Shown: positions 18,777-28,497, counted from the stretch's first letter. The stretch is DNA of 64,000 nucleotides from Synechococcales cyanobacterium C42_A2020_086 (GCA_015272325.1 JACYLU010000031.1:62001-126000), one strand, 5' to 3'. Made by a program: numbers and translations. The notes: generated by a model from the sequence alone, not told the origin.

Positions 18777-20444
18777 ATGAATCGCACAATTGTCTGGTTT
18801 CGTCGAGATTTACGAATTGCGGATCATGCGCCCTTGTATCGGGCAGCCTTGCGAGGGGCAGTGGTTCCAGTGTTCGTGCTCGATCGGGCACTGCTGCATC
18901 ACCCCGAAACCGCACCAGCACGGGTAGCGTTCATGCTGGAATGTCTGCACGCGCTGAATCACGATTTGCAGGCGCACGGCGGCCGATTGATTATTCGCTC
19001 CGGCGATCCGGTCGAGGTACTGCCCAAGCTGATGCGGCAGACCCAAGCAGAAGGAATTTATGCTTACATCGACTACGAGCGTATCTACGGACGGGTGCGA
19101 GACGCCCGGCTGAATCGTGCTTTGGCCGAGCAGCAGATGAAAATCCGCTGGTTTGAACCGACCGCCGGCACAAGCGACCTGATGATGTATCCTCAGTACC
19201 GCCGCTTTTGGTCCGACGAGATGCAGGCAGCGTTGATACCCACGCCTAGCCGCATTGATGTGCCACCCGACGTGGTCAGCGATCCCATTCCGTCCCTTGC
19301 CGAGCTAGGTTTAATCAATGATGGCAAACCGATTCCGCCCGCCGGAACCACCGCCGCTCGCCAGCTCCTTAATGATTTTTTAGAGCAGAAAGTCGATCGC
19401 TACTATTGGCAGCTCTCCTATCCAGGGGCAGCCGCAACGACCGGCATCAGCCCTCACATCAAGTTTGGCGTGATCTCGACGCGGGAATGCGTTCAGATCG
19501 CCCAGCAGTGGCAACTCACCAATCCCAAAGCCGAGCGGAGCCGCCAGCAGTTGATTTCTCGTCTGCGGTGGGGTAGCGGGTTTGCCCAGCGCTTCCGCTA
19601 TTTGCCGCAGCTCGAACTATGCTCGCTTTACTCAATCTTTGATGAAGAGGGCTGGGCGTTTGATGAATCCCTGTATCAGGCGTGGCAGCACGGGCAGACC
19701 GGCTTTCCTATCGTCGATGCGGCAGCCCGCTGTTTACAAGCAACCGGCGGCTGGCTACAGCTCAACTTCCGCTCGCGAGCAATCTATGCCAGCTTCCTGA
19801 GCAATTTGCTAGGTATGGACTGGCGATGGGGAGCGCTGCACTTCATGCGCCATCTGATTGACGGCGACTGCCCAATCGATCACTACCAGTGGGCAATGCA
19901 GGCCGGCGTCACCCACTGTGTCGATAAAGCCTGGACGCGGATCTATAACCCCGAACAGGTGGCAGTAGACCGCTGCGATCCCGAGGGGGAATTCATCAAA
20001 CGCTGGGTGCCGGAAGTGGCGCATTTGCCGCCCGAGCAGTTGGGGTCACCCCCGCCTCTGAAAGACTACCCGCCGCCCATCCTCCACTACCGCCAAGCCC
20101 GACAGCGGCGCGTGCAGCAGCTAGACCGGCAGCGGCAGCTCTTTCGCCAGCAAGACAACATTTTGCCCTACGTAGCGCGCTTGCCCGAATCCTGGGTCCC
20201 CTTCGGCAGTGACCGCATCGTCAGCGAAGTTGCCTGGGCCCGCTCATCCAATCTAGAGCTGTTTCCCGCTGCCCTCGATCTGGATGCCCTAGATGCGCAG
20301 CAAGCCAAAATGCTGCGGACTTGGTTTGTGGCCCATGTCAACATCCAACCCCACCGCACCTCTTCTCGCAAGCCACCCACCCGTCGCCGCAGAGGCTGCC
20401 CCGCAGACGATTTTGTGCAGTTGAGTCTACTCAGTAATTTTTGA
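18777..20444 (+). CDS. Photolyase/cryptochrome family flavoprotein
   Basis: 555 residues from ATG 18777, giving MNRTIVWFRRDLRIADH, the standard start of the antenna-binding alpha/beta domain; an upstream frame start at 18753 is unlikely. The FAD domain has TTGISPHIKFGVIS, GQTGFPIVDAAARCL, MDWRWGALHFMRHLIDGDCP and DPEGEFIKRWVPE. The family repairs UV pyrimidine dimers with blue light or senses blue light. The region that in CPD photolyases reads NRxRM is LNFRSRA here, and the usual GGWQW block is replaced by YQWAMQAG followed by VTHCVDKAWTRIYNP, so dimer specificity should not be assumed. The C-terminus is a basic tail ending VQLSLLSNF. PPK2 follows after 77 bp on the same strand. Confidence 0.88.
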   Translation: MNRTIVWFRRDLRIADHAPLYRAALRGAVVPVFVLDRALLHHPETAPARVAFMLECLHALNHDLQAHGGRLIIRSGDPVEVLPKLMRQTQAEGIYAYIDYERIYGRVRDARLNRALAEQQMKIRWFEPTAGTSDLMMYPQYRRFWSDEMQAALIPTPSRIDVPPDVVSDPIPSLAELGLINDGKPIPPAGTTAARQLLNDFLEQKVDRYYWQLSYPGAAATTGISPHIKFGVISTRECVQIAQQWQLTNPKAERSRQQLISRLRWGSGFAQRFRYLPQLELCSLYSIFDEEGWAFDESLYQAWQHGQTGFPIVDAAARCLQATGGWLQLNFRSRAIYASFLSNLLGMDWRWGALHFMRHLIDGDCPIDHYQWAMQAGVTHCVDKAWTRIYNPEQVAVDRCDPEGEFIKRWVPEVAHLPPEQLGSPPPLKDYPPPILHYRQARQRRVQQLDRQRQLFRQQDNILPYVARLPESWVPFGSDRIVSEVAWARSSNLELFPAALDLDALDAQQAKMLRTWFVAHVNIQPHRTSSRKPPTRRRRGCPADDFVQLSLLSNF

Positions 20445-20521
20445 TTCAGCCCAGAGGGAAACTGCTGAAGTAGGATATATGGCCACTAGCTTCACCCTGT
20501 GAGCGCATCATCGAGGTTGCT

Positions 20522-21451
20522 ATGGCTATCGAAGAACTTCCTACTGACGTTTCACCCAATCATCACCCGCCCCACTCAACGCTAGACTCCTCTTCACAGC
20601 CGAAGAAGCAGAAATCCCTCAAAAAATTAAAAAAATCCAAGAAACTCTTCGATGGCAGTACCGAAAGGTTTCCCGCCAAGCTGCCCAAAGGCGTCTATGA
20701 AACTGAATTGGCGCTGCTGCAAACCGAGCTAGTCAAGATGCAGTACTGGATCAAGCATGTTGGCTATCGGGTTGTCGTTATTTTTGAAGGACGCGATGCG
20801 GCGGGCAAAGGCGGCGTGATCAAGTGCATTGCCGAGCCAATGAATCCTCGGGGCTGCCGCGTTGTAGCGCTGGGGACCCCTTCCGATCGCGAGAAAACCC
20901 AGTGGTACTTTCAGCGATATGTGGAACATCTGCCGGCAGCGGGCGAAATTGTTTTGTTTGACCGGAGCTGGTATAACCGGGCGGGCGTGGAGCGCGTCAT
21001 GGGCTTCTGTACCGAGGAGCAGTATCAAGAGTTCATGCAGTCTTGCCCCGAGTTCGAGCGGATGCTGGTGCGCTCGGGTATTGTGCTGATCAAGTACTGG
21101 TTTTCAGTCAGCGATGAGGAGCAGGAGCGGCGATTTCATGACCGCATTCACGACCCGGCAAAGCGCTGGAAGCTCAGCCCGATGGATCTGGAATCGCGAA
21201 ACCGCTGGGTGGAATACTCCAAAGCCAAGGATGCAATGTTTGTCCACACAAATATTCCAGAAGCCCCTTGGTTCACGATTGAAGCTGACGAAAAACGCCG
21301 TTCACGGCTCAACTGTATCCATCATTTGCTGAGCAAAGTGCCCTACGAGGACATGACGCCGCCGCCGGTCGAGTTGCCGCCGCGTCCCCCGGCTGATCAC
21401 TATGTGCGGGCCCCACGCAACGAGCAGTTTTTTGTGCCTCAAGTGTACTAG
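20522..21451 (+). CDS. ppk2: Polyphosphate kinase 2 family protein
   Basis: 309 residues. After a Lys-rich N-terminus (KKQKSLKKLKKSKK), the PPK2 domain has Walker A in FEGRDAAGKGGVIK and the lid/Walker B region VLFDRSWYNRAGVERVMGFC. Other family blocks are LVRSGIVLIKYWFSVS, RFHDRIHDPAKRWKLSPMD and PWFTIEADEKRRSRLN. Family members transfer phosphate between polyphosphate and nucleotides; class I (single domain) usually favours NDP phosphorylation. The Lys tract may bind polyphosphate (inference). ATG at 20522 is preceded by a weak ribosome site. It is convergent with the glycan cluster, 10 bp apart. Confidence 0.93.
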   Translation: MAIEELPTDVSPNHHPPHSTLDSSSQPKKQKSLKKLKKSKKLFDGSTERFPAKLPKGVYETELALLQTELVKMQYWIKHVGYRVVVIFEGRDAAGKGGVIKCIAEPMNPRGCRVVALGTPSDREKTQWYFQRYVEHLPAAGEIVLFDRSWYNRAGVERVMGFCTEEQYQEFMQSCPEFERMLVRSGIVLIKYWFSVSDEEQERRFHDRIHDPAKRWKLSPMDLESRNRWVEYSKAKDAMFVHTNIPEAPWFTIEADEKRRSRLNCIHHLLSKVPYEDMTPPPVELPPRPPADHYVRAPRNEQFFVPQVY

Positions 21452-21461
21452 CGCCTTGTCG

Positions 21462-22658
21462 CTACACTAGCAAGACCGGTCTGCAGGACTCTGCAACCAC
21501 CTTCATAATCTGAGTAATTCGATTCTCCCAGGAGAACTGCTGCACGAAGTCCATGCTGTGGGTATAGCCCTGGGACTGGCGGGGACGAGTATCCAGCACA
21601 TGCTGAATGCAGGCAGCTAAAGCGTGTGGCTGGTTTGGCTCACACCATCCTGCTACGACTCCGGCTGCTTTGAACTCCTGCAGCGGTGGAATTTCGGTAG
21701 CCACAATCGGGGTCCCCGAGGCCATATAGTCAAAAAACTTCATTGGAGAGGTAAAGGTGGCGGCTTCTCCCATCAGGTGGGGATGCACCAGCACATCCGC
21801 GGCTTGCAGCAAACTGGCGAGCTGCTCATGGGGTAAATGGCCGAGAAATTGAGCGTTGCTCACCTGCTTGTCGCGACAGAGCTGCTGATAGACTGCTACC
21901 TGCTCCACGCTGCCGCCAGCAAACACAAATTGCACCTGCGGCAGATCTCGCGCGACCTCGATTAGCAAATCCACGCCCTTAAAGGCATACAGCGCCCCCG
22001 AATAAACCGCTAGATGGCTGTGACCTTGAGCTAAAAGCTGGCGACGCCATTCCTCAGACTGCTGCGGGTGGCGGATCAGAAACTGCTGGTTAAAGCCATT
22101 GTGCAGCTGAAGAATCTTGTCTGGCGGCATTCCCTGCTGTATCAGGCTAGCTCGGATGGGTTCCGCTACAGTCACGGTTGCCTGAAACAGGGGATGGTGT
22201 ACAATCTCCGGCTCAAACGGTTTCTCGGCATAGTGGTCATGCTCGTAGATCGCCGGAATACCGCTGCGAATCGCTGCCTTAACGAAATTCCAATCGCGGG
22301 TGTGCACGATTTGAGTGGCAGGACGAATATAGAGCGGAAAATAGTATTTACACACCAGCGTACTGGGATGGGTCCACTTGCTAGCAATTCGATTCAGTCT
22401 CCAGGGAATGGGCAGTGCCGCCACCTTGAGCCGCTGCTGCAAATGGTAGAACGCAGCCAGGGCCGGATCGGGTGGTTGCGGATGAAACGGAGTCACCCAG
22501 TGGTGAAGATTTAGCCCATTAAAGTGGCGATCAAGATAGGTCAGCACGGCTGAGTAGCCCAGATTTGCTGCGGCATTCGCACCGTTAATAATCTGAATTA
22601 GATCTGCCCGAGGCTGGGGCAAAACGGTACGGGTGAAAAAAAGATAATGCTTGATCAT
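21462..22658 (-). CDS. Glycosyltransferase family 4 protein
   Basis: 398 residues from ATG 22658 (GTG 22679 is an alternative overlapping the ABC gene). A GT-B fold is indicated by an N-terminal acceptor domain with INGANAAANLGYSAVL and a C-terminal donor domain containing LAVYSGALYAFKGVDLLIEVA, VQFVFAGGS and DVLVHPHLMGEAATFTSPMKFFDYMASGTPIVATEIPPL, which includes the retaining-GT E-x7-E type region. It probably adds a sugar to a lipid-linked or surface glycan. It is the last gene of a minus-strand cluster with the ABC exporter and two other glycosyltransferases. Confidence 0.88.
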   Translation of the reverse strand: MIKHYLFFTRTVLPQPRADLIQIINGANAAANLGYSAVLTYLDRHFNGLNLHHWVTPFHPQPPDPALAAFYHLQQRLKVAALPIPWRLNRIASKWTHPSTLVCKYYFPLYIRPATQIVHTRDWNFVKAAIRSGIPAIYEHDHYAEKPFEPEIVHHPLFQATVTVAEPIRASLIQQGMPPDKILQLHNGFNQQFLIRHPQQSEEWRRQLLAQGHSHLAVYSGALYAFKGVDLLIEVARDLPQVQFVFAGGSVEQVAVYQQLCRDKQVSNAQFLGHLPHEQLASLLQAADVLVHPHLMGEAATFTSPMKFFDYMASGTPIVATEIPPLQEFKAAGVVAGWCEPNQPHALAACIQHVLDTRPRQSQGYTHSMDFVQQFSWENRITQIMKVVAESCRPVLLV

Positions 22659-22679
22659 AGTGCTCGACCTATGCTCCAC

Positions 22680-24725
22680 CTACGCCGCAGATTGAGTCAC
22701 ATCCAGGGAGTGAGAAGGTGAGGACTCAGGTTCGACTGGCTCTCGCTCCAGCCGTTCCAAAATTTTGATCACGCTAATGGCGGCTGAATAGGCTTCCTGC
22801 GTGTATTCCCGCTGTTCCTCCGGGGTTTCGATCATGCCATCAACAACTAATCCCAGCGACCCAATCAGGCTATTCAGCAGCGAGCGAATGCCATAGGAGG
22901 TCTTGGCAACCTGTTTGCGGCTGGAATTGTCTTCTGGCTGCTCTGTAAACTGCATCTTGCAGAGGCGGGCATAGTAGCCTTTTTTCGCCAGCAGCTCGTC
23001 GTGGGTGCCCAGTTCTACCACTCTGCCCTGATCCATTACCGCAATTTGATCAGCTTTCTGCACCGTTGACAGGCGATGAGCAATCACCAGCGTCGTGCGA
23101 TTGCGACTTAGGGTATCAATCGCTTCCTGCACCAATCGCTCTGATACCGTATCTAGAGCACTCGTGGCTTCATCCAGAATCAGAATTTCCGGATCCTGCA
23201 CCAAGGCTCTAGCGATCGCTAGCCGCTGCCGTTGCCCACCCGACAACAATACGCCCCGATCGCCAATCTGCGTCTCAAACCCCTGAGGCAATTGCAAAAT
23301 GAAGTCGTAGGCATTGGCTCGTTTCGCTGCTTCGATGACGTCGGCATCGGTAGCATCAGGACAACCGTAAGCAATATTCTCCCGCACCGAAGCGTTGAAC
23401 AAGAAAGTATCCTGGCTGACAATTCCCATTGCTCGGCGCAGCGTCCTGAAATCCAGCTCTCGCAGGTCGCGACCGTCAATCAAAATGCTGCCTGCCGTCG
23501 GGTCATAGAAGCGGGGCAGCAGATCCACCAGCGTAGATTTGCCGGCTCCCGACGCGCCAACCAGTGCCAAGGTCGTGTGGCGAGGTAGATACAGATCGAC
23601 GTCCTTCAACACCAGCTTGTTTTGTCCCGGATAGGCAAAAGAAATGTGATTAAAGTGAATGCCTGATTCCAAAGTAGTGAAAGGAACTGTACCGTTGTCC
23701 ATAAACGACTTATTATCGCGTCGCAAAAAGTCTCGCGTTACGTCTAAACTCGGCGTAATATTGGCAAGCTGACTACGAGCACTATTGAGTTGAGCAATCA
23801 ACGGTAATGTCCGAAAGAGGACAAATAGATAAGTCAGTAGAACAGCAGAGAATGCCTCTACTTGATTCATAAGGAACGTGCGTCCAATCAGCACAATACA
23901 CAATAACGCAATAATGCCTGTCACTTCGCTCACGGGTTCGATAAGAGCAGAAGTTGCCTGAGAGCGAAATTCGGCCTGCTCCCGCTCGCGAATTAAGCCT
24001 TTAATACGCTGGTACTCTCTCCATTCATTTGCTGTGGAACGCACCAAGCGCATTCCCGAGAGCAAATCTAAGGTGCTGGTGGAATAGGATCTAGAGGTTT
24101 CAGAGAGCTGTTTGCCGAAAAACTTAGAGCGAATAATACTGTATTGATTGACTAGAGCAACCAGCGCTAACATTGCAGTTGAAACAACCGTCAACTGCCA
24201 GGATAGGGAAAGTAGAATACAAATAAATACTAAAGCTGTAATTGCAACGGTGATCGAGCGCGTAATCATGCTAATGGCGCTAGCGGCTCTGGAAATCTCG
24301 TTATTCAGCCGGTTAACAATATCGCCAATGCCGGTTTTAACGTAGTAGTCCATGTCAACATCTAGCAGCAATTGCAACCCCTTCTCGCGCAGGTCATTGG
24401 CCGTTGTACGCTTTAGGGTACCTGAGACAAGGGCGTTGCTGTAGGCTGCCAAATTTTTCAGCACAATCAGCAGCAGAATGGCGGCCGTCATCAGCAGCAA
24501 ATTGTAGTCACCTGAATTGCCTCCAAAGGGAGCCAGCAGCGACTGAATTAGCGGTGGTGCGCCTTTCGTAGCAACAGGTTGCCCTAAAAAGTTAAGCAGC
24601 ACTGGAATGATCAGAGCTGTGCTGATACCGTTGAACAACGCTCCAGAAAAGCCCAGCAAAATGTTCAGCGCGATCAGATGGGGATAGCGGCGAGCCAGAT
24701 TAACCAGAAGGGGATTAGAAGACAT
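22680..24725 (-). CDS. ABC exporter, fused permease and ATPase
   Basis: 681 residues. Residues about 15-330 form six membrane segments of an exporter-type permease. The ATPase has Walker A GASGAGKSTLVDLLPRFYDP, Q-loop GIVSQDTFLFNASVRENIAYG, signature LSGGQRQRLAIARALVQD, Walker B ILILDEATSALD and switch His in VIAHRLSTV. This is the MsbA/HepA-like half-transporter layout, working as a homodimer to move lipids or lipid-linked glycans. Unusually, about 95 residues follow the ATPase core (NSLIGSLGLVVDGMIETPEEQ then helical Glu/Arg-rich sequence). Flanking glycosyltransferases point to a glycolipid or polysaccharide precursor as cargo (inference). Confidence 0.92.
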   Translation of the reverse strand: MSSNPLLVNLARRYPHLIALNILLGFSGALFNGISTALIIPVLLNFLGQPVATKGAPPLIQSLLAPFGGNSGDYNLLLMTAAILLLIVLKNLAAYSNALVSGTLKRTTANDLREKGLQLLLDVDMDYYVKTGIGDIVNRLNNEISRAASAISMITRSITVAITALVFICILLSLSWQLTVVSTAMLALVALVNQYSIIRSKFFGKQLSETSRSYSTSTLDLLSGMRLVRSTANEWREYQRIKGLIREREQAEFRSQATSALIEPVSEVTGIIALLCIVLIGRTFLMNQVEAFSAVLLTYLFVLFRTLPLIAQLNSARSQLANITPSLDVTRDFLRRDNKSFMDNGTVPFTTLESGIHFNHISFAYPGQNKLVLKDVDLYLPRHTTLALVGASGAGKSTLVDLLPRFYDPTAGSILIDGRDLRELDFRTLRRAMGIVSQDTFLFNASVRENIAYGCPDATDADVIEAAKRANAYDFILQLPQGFETQIGDRGVLLSGGQRQRLAIARALVQDPEILILDEATSALDTVSERLVQEAIDTLSRNRTTLVIAHRLSTVQKADQIAVMDQGRVVELGTHDELLAKKGYYARLCKMQFTEQPEDNSSRKQVAKTSYGIRSLLNSLIGSLGLVVDGMIETPEEQREYTQEAYSAAISVIKILERLEREPVEPESSPSHSLDVTQSAA

Positions 24726-24878
24726 GTGGGCGTTCTAGTAATGGGGAGGCTGCAATAAACAGGTCTACCTAAATGAGCTAGGTTGAGATCCTGAACGAAA
24801 GTCGCTCTACTTGATGGCAAACCCTGACCAATGCCAACTGTAGGGTTCCCGAGAACTCTGACAAGACACCACGCTAGG

Positions 24879-26072
24879 TCAGGATTCCCTATAGGGCACT
24901 ACCTCAGAGAGGACCTGCGAGAGCTGCGACGCCATGGTGTCGATGCTGCACTGCTCAACACAGCGAGTTCGAGCTTGCTGGCCTTTAGCTGCGGCTTCTT
25001 CTGGGTGCTCAAAAATCCATTGAATCTGGGCTGCTAGCTGATCGGGAGAACCTGGATCCACCAAATAGCCAGCCTCGCCGAGAATGGCAGGAATATCGCC
25101 GACGCGGGTAGCTAATACGGGTTTGGCCATGGCCATGCCATCGGTGAGTTTTAGCGGAAACTGGGCACGGGTGGCATCGGTGTCTCGCTGCGGCACAACA
25201 ACTACATCGGCGGCAGCCACGAGTTCCGGCATCGCGTCGGCAGGCTGCCTCGGCAGTTGGATCAGACGGTGACCCCATTGCTGCCGCAGGGTTTCATCGT
25301 AGTTGTCGTAAGGATTGCCGCCCACAATCACCAGCTTCAGATCAGGCTGGTCCAGCAACTCCAACGCCGCCAGCACATCTTCTAAGCCTTTGTAAGGGCG
25401 TGGAGCACCGGGAAACATCAGCGTGCGGTAGTTTTCCAGTCCATAGCGAGCTTTTAGCGCTGCTCCATCATACTTCTGCGGATCAAACACTGTCGTGTCT
25501 TTGCCGTTGGGGACAAATGTGCCACCAAAGCGCTTTTGCAGAAAGCTGGTGTGGACGGTGATCGCGTCAGCATAGGGAATCAATTTCTCCATCCATTGTA
25601 GATACAGCGGGTGATCCGGACGGCGCAGTGCTCCATTCGGTTTGCAGAGATCGCGAAAGAGCTGCTTGGGACGCCAGGGATAGGCAAAGCTATCGCCACC
25701 GTGCCAGCTCAATTCCCAGTCATCGATATCTAGAATTACCGGGCGGCGAGTCTGCAATTTCTTGAGTAGCGCTACGCCAAAGCTGCCAGGCTGCGGTTTG
25801 ATGGCATAGATCACATCCCCGCTAATCTGGTTCAACCCCTGCCAGATCGACCGGAAAAACTGCGGGTACTGCCCTCCTGCCACAGTAACAATCGGGAAGT
25901 GGCGCGGCATTGCTGCATACACCGAGTCACCAAACAGAAAGCCCAGGATTTCAACATCATAGCCGAGTCGCTTTAGAGCTTCTCCGAGCAAAGAGGCGCG
26001 GATCGCCCCATCATTGGTGGATAAATTCCAAACCAGCAACGAAATTTTCCGGGGACCGGGTGCAGGAGTCAT
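24879..26072 (-). CDS. Glycosyltransferase family 4 protein
   Basis: 397 residues from ATG 26072; the reading from 26156 would overlap the next gene by 55 bp. ISLLVWNLSTNDGAIRASLLGEAL begins the GT-B acceptor domain. The donor domain has TLMFPGAPRPYKGLEDVLAAL, LKLVIVGGNPYDNYDETL, and VVVPQRDTDATRAQFPLKLTDGMAMAKPVLATRVGDIPAIL, with glutamate/aspartate positions of GT1/GT4 enzymes. KPQPGSFGVALLKKL resembles GT4 enzymes that first trace a glycolipid or exopolysaccharide acceptor. It lies between the GT-A-like gene and the ABC exporter; a 153-bp gap to the exporter may hold a second promoter. Confidence 0.88.
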   Translation of the reverse strand: MTPAPGPRKISLLVWNLSTNDGAIRASLLGEALKRLGYDVEILGFLFGDSVYAAMPRHFPIVTVAGGQYPQFFRSIWQGLNQISGDVIYAIKPQPGSFGVALLKKLQTRRPVILDIDDWELSWHGGDSFAYPWRPKQLFRDLCKPNGALRRPDHPLYLQWMEKLIPYADAITVHTSFLQKRFGGTFVPNGKDTTVFDPQKYDGAALKARYGLENYRTLMFPGAPRPYKGLEDVLAALELLDQPDLKLVIVGGNPYDNYDETLRQQWGHRLIQLPRQPADAMPELVAAADVVVVPQRDTDATRAQFPLKLTDGMAMAKPVLATRVGDIPAILGEAGYLVDPGSPDQLAAQIQWIFEHPEEAAAKGQQARTRCVEQCSIDTMASQLSQVLSEVVPYRES

Positions 26073-26101
26073 AATTGGTGTTCTCAACGATAAGACTGAG
26101 G

Positions 26102-26938
26102 CTAGTTGGCTCCTCGGATTCGCCAAGGATTGGTGACTTGATTCGGCAGCAGCCATTGAGCCACCCGATCAAAGATTCTCAGGGGCAAGGAGCGCGTCAC
26201 ATTTTTGGCGTACTGAGGACGATAGGGATAGGTACAATGCAGCACTTTGATCGGCTGATCGAGAGGTTCGTAGCTATCTTTCCACTTGCTCAGAAAGTTG
26301 TAGATGGGCGACAGTACCTGCATGTCGGGTTGCGTGGTTGCCACAGCCGCCGCAAACGCTCCCTGATCGCGCAGCAACAATACATCCTGATGCTGAACGA
26401 TAATTTCAAAATACTGCTGAAAGCGCTGAAACAAAAGGGCGTTGGTATCGCTGCGTCGAAAGGCGAGTAAGCCAGTATTGTACTGAATACTATCTTCCTT
26501 CAGCGGTAGCCCTATTCCTTGTAGTGTCGGCAAAATCGGCTGCTTGACTCGCAGTAGATTAGACGCATGCGAAATTGCGGGCTGAACATCTTTGGTAATC
26601 AAAAAAGGAGATTCTTCAAGATAGTCAAATAGTTCCGGAATCGGCGCAAGTAAACAAATATCGCAGTCTAGAAAAATCGTTTTTTGAAAGGGTGAAATTT
26701 CATAAAGTGCCAGTTTTGCCTGACGAGAAGCTAAAACCGGATTCTGATGGGAAGGAGCCTGCTGCAGAAAAACATTGCCAAAACTAGTCAACAAGGGATG
26801 GAGAATTTTAGGAACTCGGTCAATCAAAATCAGGATAGGTTCTTGATGGAATTTGCGAACCGAAGCGAGAAAATGAACACAATCTTGAAATGAATAGAGT
26901 CCAGTGAGAATGGTAATAAATCCTTGATCGCTGTTCAT
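26102..26938 (-). CDS. GT-A-fold glycosyltransferase-like protein
   Basis: 278 residues. FITILTGLYSFQDCVHFLASVRKF then ILILIDRVP and TIFLDCDICLLAPI form the N-terminal nucleotide-sugar fold; DCD is the metal-binding DxD motif. SIQYNTGLLAFRRSDTN and LLRDQGAFAAAVA are typical acceptor-side blocks of GT8-like or putative nucleotide-diphospho-sugar transferases, and IKVLHCTYPYRPQ has the late His-Cys. It is the first gene of the minus-strand glycan cluster. Sugar and acceptor are unknown. Confidence 0.78.
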   Translation of the reverse strand: MNSDQGFITILTGLYSFQDCVHFLASVRKFHQEPILILIDRVPKILHPLLTSFGNVFLQQAPSHQNPVLASRQAKLALYEISPFQKTIFLDCDICLLAPIPELFDYLEESPFLITKDVQPAISHASNLLRVKQPILPTLQGIGLPLKEDSIQYNTGLLAFRRSDTNALLFQRFQQYFEIIVQHQDVLLLRDQGAFAAAVATTQPDMQVLSPIYNFLSKWKDSYEPLDQPIKVLHCTYPYRPQYAKNVTRSLPLRIFDRVAQWLLPNQVTNPWRIRGAN

Positions 26939-27113
26939 GCCGGTTGTAGGGGCGAGATGGAGAAGACGCCTGTGGTTAGAGTGCCCGGGAAACTGAGCTA
27001 GTCAACACAAAACCAGCAACGCAAAAAGGTTCCGAGGCTAAACCTGCACAACAGCAAGTTCGTCGGAACCTAAAGGGTGGATTTTGAGATGAATCGGCAG
27101 AGTTGGATCAAGC

Positions 27114-27320
27114 CTAGTCTACGAGTCGCAATCGGCCGATTTGAATGTAGTCTAGAACACGATTGATACGCCGGCGCTCTTCATCGCTGATGGAATGATC
27201 TGCCAGGATCGCTGACGTGAGCTGGATATGTTCGCTGCGGTTCATCTGTCCTGCCGCAATGACTTGTTCAATCAATCCTGTCAGCGCAGGACTGGACTGA
27301 CGTTCAGCAGCCGATACCAT
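27114..27320 (-). CDS. Small helical conserved protein
   Basis: 68 residues from ATG 27320, preceded by a GAGGAA ribosome site 7 bases upstream. The sequence is one helical domain, LIEQVIAAGQMNRSEHIQL, SAILADHSISDEERRRINRVLDYIQIGRLRLVD, with no Cys or membrane segment. It shows the same spacing pattern as the 68-residue protein at 54824-55030 (L-x2-Q/E-Q-x4-G, E-x-QL-x-S, then a helix ending L/M-x3-G-x-(L/V)-(R/K)), so the two may be paralogues. I know such short proteins as common in cyanobacteria without assigned function. Confidence 0.75.
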   Translation of the reverse strand: MVSAAERQSSPALTGLIEQVIAAGQMNRSEHIQLTSAILADHSISDEERRRINRVLDYIQIGRLRLVD

Positions 27321-27679
27321 AATCTATTCCTCTGCGTTAGAAAATTGTCGTGGGGATGAGAACTGCGCTATGCTGGCAGGCTCGATGCATTTATTGTCAA
27401 TTGAAAAAAAGGAATTTAGGCAAAGCTAATTTCCGGTTTCCATGAAGACTCTGTAAACAATTGCTTGACCATTCACCCTACTCTACAAACGGCCAAGCAT
27501 AGCAAGCGCGAAACTACGGATCTATCTCTGGGACTTTTGGAATTTACCAGGTTTTGATTAAACTTTTGAGTGGATAGATGCTCGTGAACAGGACCTAGAA
27601 GTTGCCCTAGTCTTACTCAATTTTGATGGACTGATGATCTGATTACCGGATTGCCGTAATCCTGAACTAGGAGACCAAG
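27321..27679. other. Divergent intergenic region (small protein / gloB)
   Basis: About 360 bp with no ORF worth calling. It includes an A7 run at 27402-27408 and a short inverted repeat GATTAC (27641-27646) with GTAATC (27656-27661) in the probable gloB leader. The gloB ribosome site TAGGAGA lies just before ATG 27680. Confidence 0.5.
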
Positions 27680-28453
27680 ATGCACATTCACCGTCTACCC
27701 GCACTTTCAGATAATTACATTTTTGTGCTGCATGATCCGCAACATCAGATTGCAGCTGTTGTTGATCCGGCCACTGCTGAGCCTGTGTTGCAGTGCTTGC
27801 GGTCCCTAAAGGCGAATCTAGTCGCTATTTTCAATACGCACCATCATGGCGATCATGTTGGCGGCAATTCAACGCTCTTGCGTCATTTTCCGCAGGCAGT
27901 TGTGTATGGGGGAGCGCAGGATCGCGGCAGAATTCCAGGGCAGCAGGTATTTCTGCAGGAGGGCGATACTGTGACCTTTGGCGATCGAACAGCTGAGGTT
28001 TTGTTTGTGCCCGGACATACCCGCGCCCATATCGCTTACTATTTTCCGCCTGTGCTGCCTAACGAACCTGGTGAGCTGTTTTGCGGCGATACACTCTTTG
28101 CGGGCGGCTGCGGCAGACTATTTGAGGGCACGCCGACTCAGATGGTGGATTCTCTCAGCAAAATTCGAGCCTTACCGGATCAGACTCGCGTCTGGTGCGC
28201 TCACGAATATACCCTGAAGAACCTTCAGTTTGCTCTTACCGTGGATGGTACAAATTCTGAGCTACAGGATCGGCTAATGACAGTGCAGGCAATGCGGCAA
28301 CGCGCTGAATCAACCGTGCCGTCCTGGTTGGGCGAGGAAAAGCGCACCAATCCGTTTTTGCGCTGGGATCAGCCTGAGCTACAGACACGAGTGAACAGCC
28401 AAGACCCGATTCAAACGTTTGCTCGTCTGCGCGGTATGAAGGATCAGTTCTAA
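27680..28453 (+). CDS. gloB: Hydroxyacylglutathione hydrolase (glyoxalase II)
   Basis: 257 residues. [17 protein letters not shown] is the typical GloB start, and [20 protein letters not shown] is the metallo-beta-lactamase metal motif THxHxDH binding two metals. Further ligands are in [28 protein letters not shown] and [13 protein letters not shown]. The C-terminal glutathione-binding part includes NPFLRWD. It hydrolyses S-lactoylglutathione to lactate and glutathione in methylglyoxal detoxification. Start supported by AGGAGA six bases upstream. It is convergent with exonuclease III. Confidence 0.95.
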   Translation: MHIHRLPALSDNYIFVLHDPQHQIAAVVDPATAEPVLQCLRSLKANLVAIFNTHHHGDHVGGNSTLLRHFPQAVVYGGAQDRGRIPGQQVFLQEGDTVTFGDRTAEVLFVPGHTRAHIAYYFPPVLPNEPGELFCGDTLFAGGCGRLFEGTPTQMVDSLSKIRALPDQTRVWCAHEYTLKNLQFALTVDGTNSELQDRLMTVQAMRQRAESTVPSWLGEEKRTNPFLRWDQPELQTRVNSQDPIQTFARLRGMKDQF

Positions 28454-28474
28454 AAGGCTCTAAGGGGCAACTGA

Positions 28475-28497
28475 GTGAATGGGTGAATGGGTGAATC
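28475..28497. repeat. Tandem 8-mer between convergent genes
   Basis: gtgaatgg is repeated exactly at 28475-28482 and 28483-28490, then gtgaatc, between the ends of gloB and the exonuclease III gene. Confidence 0.9.
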
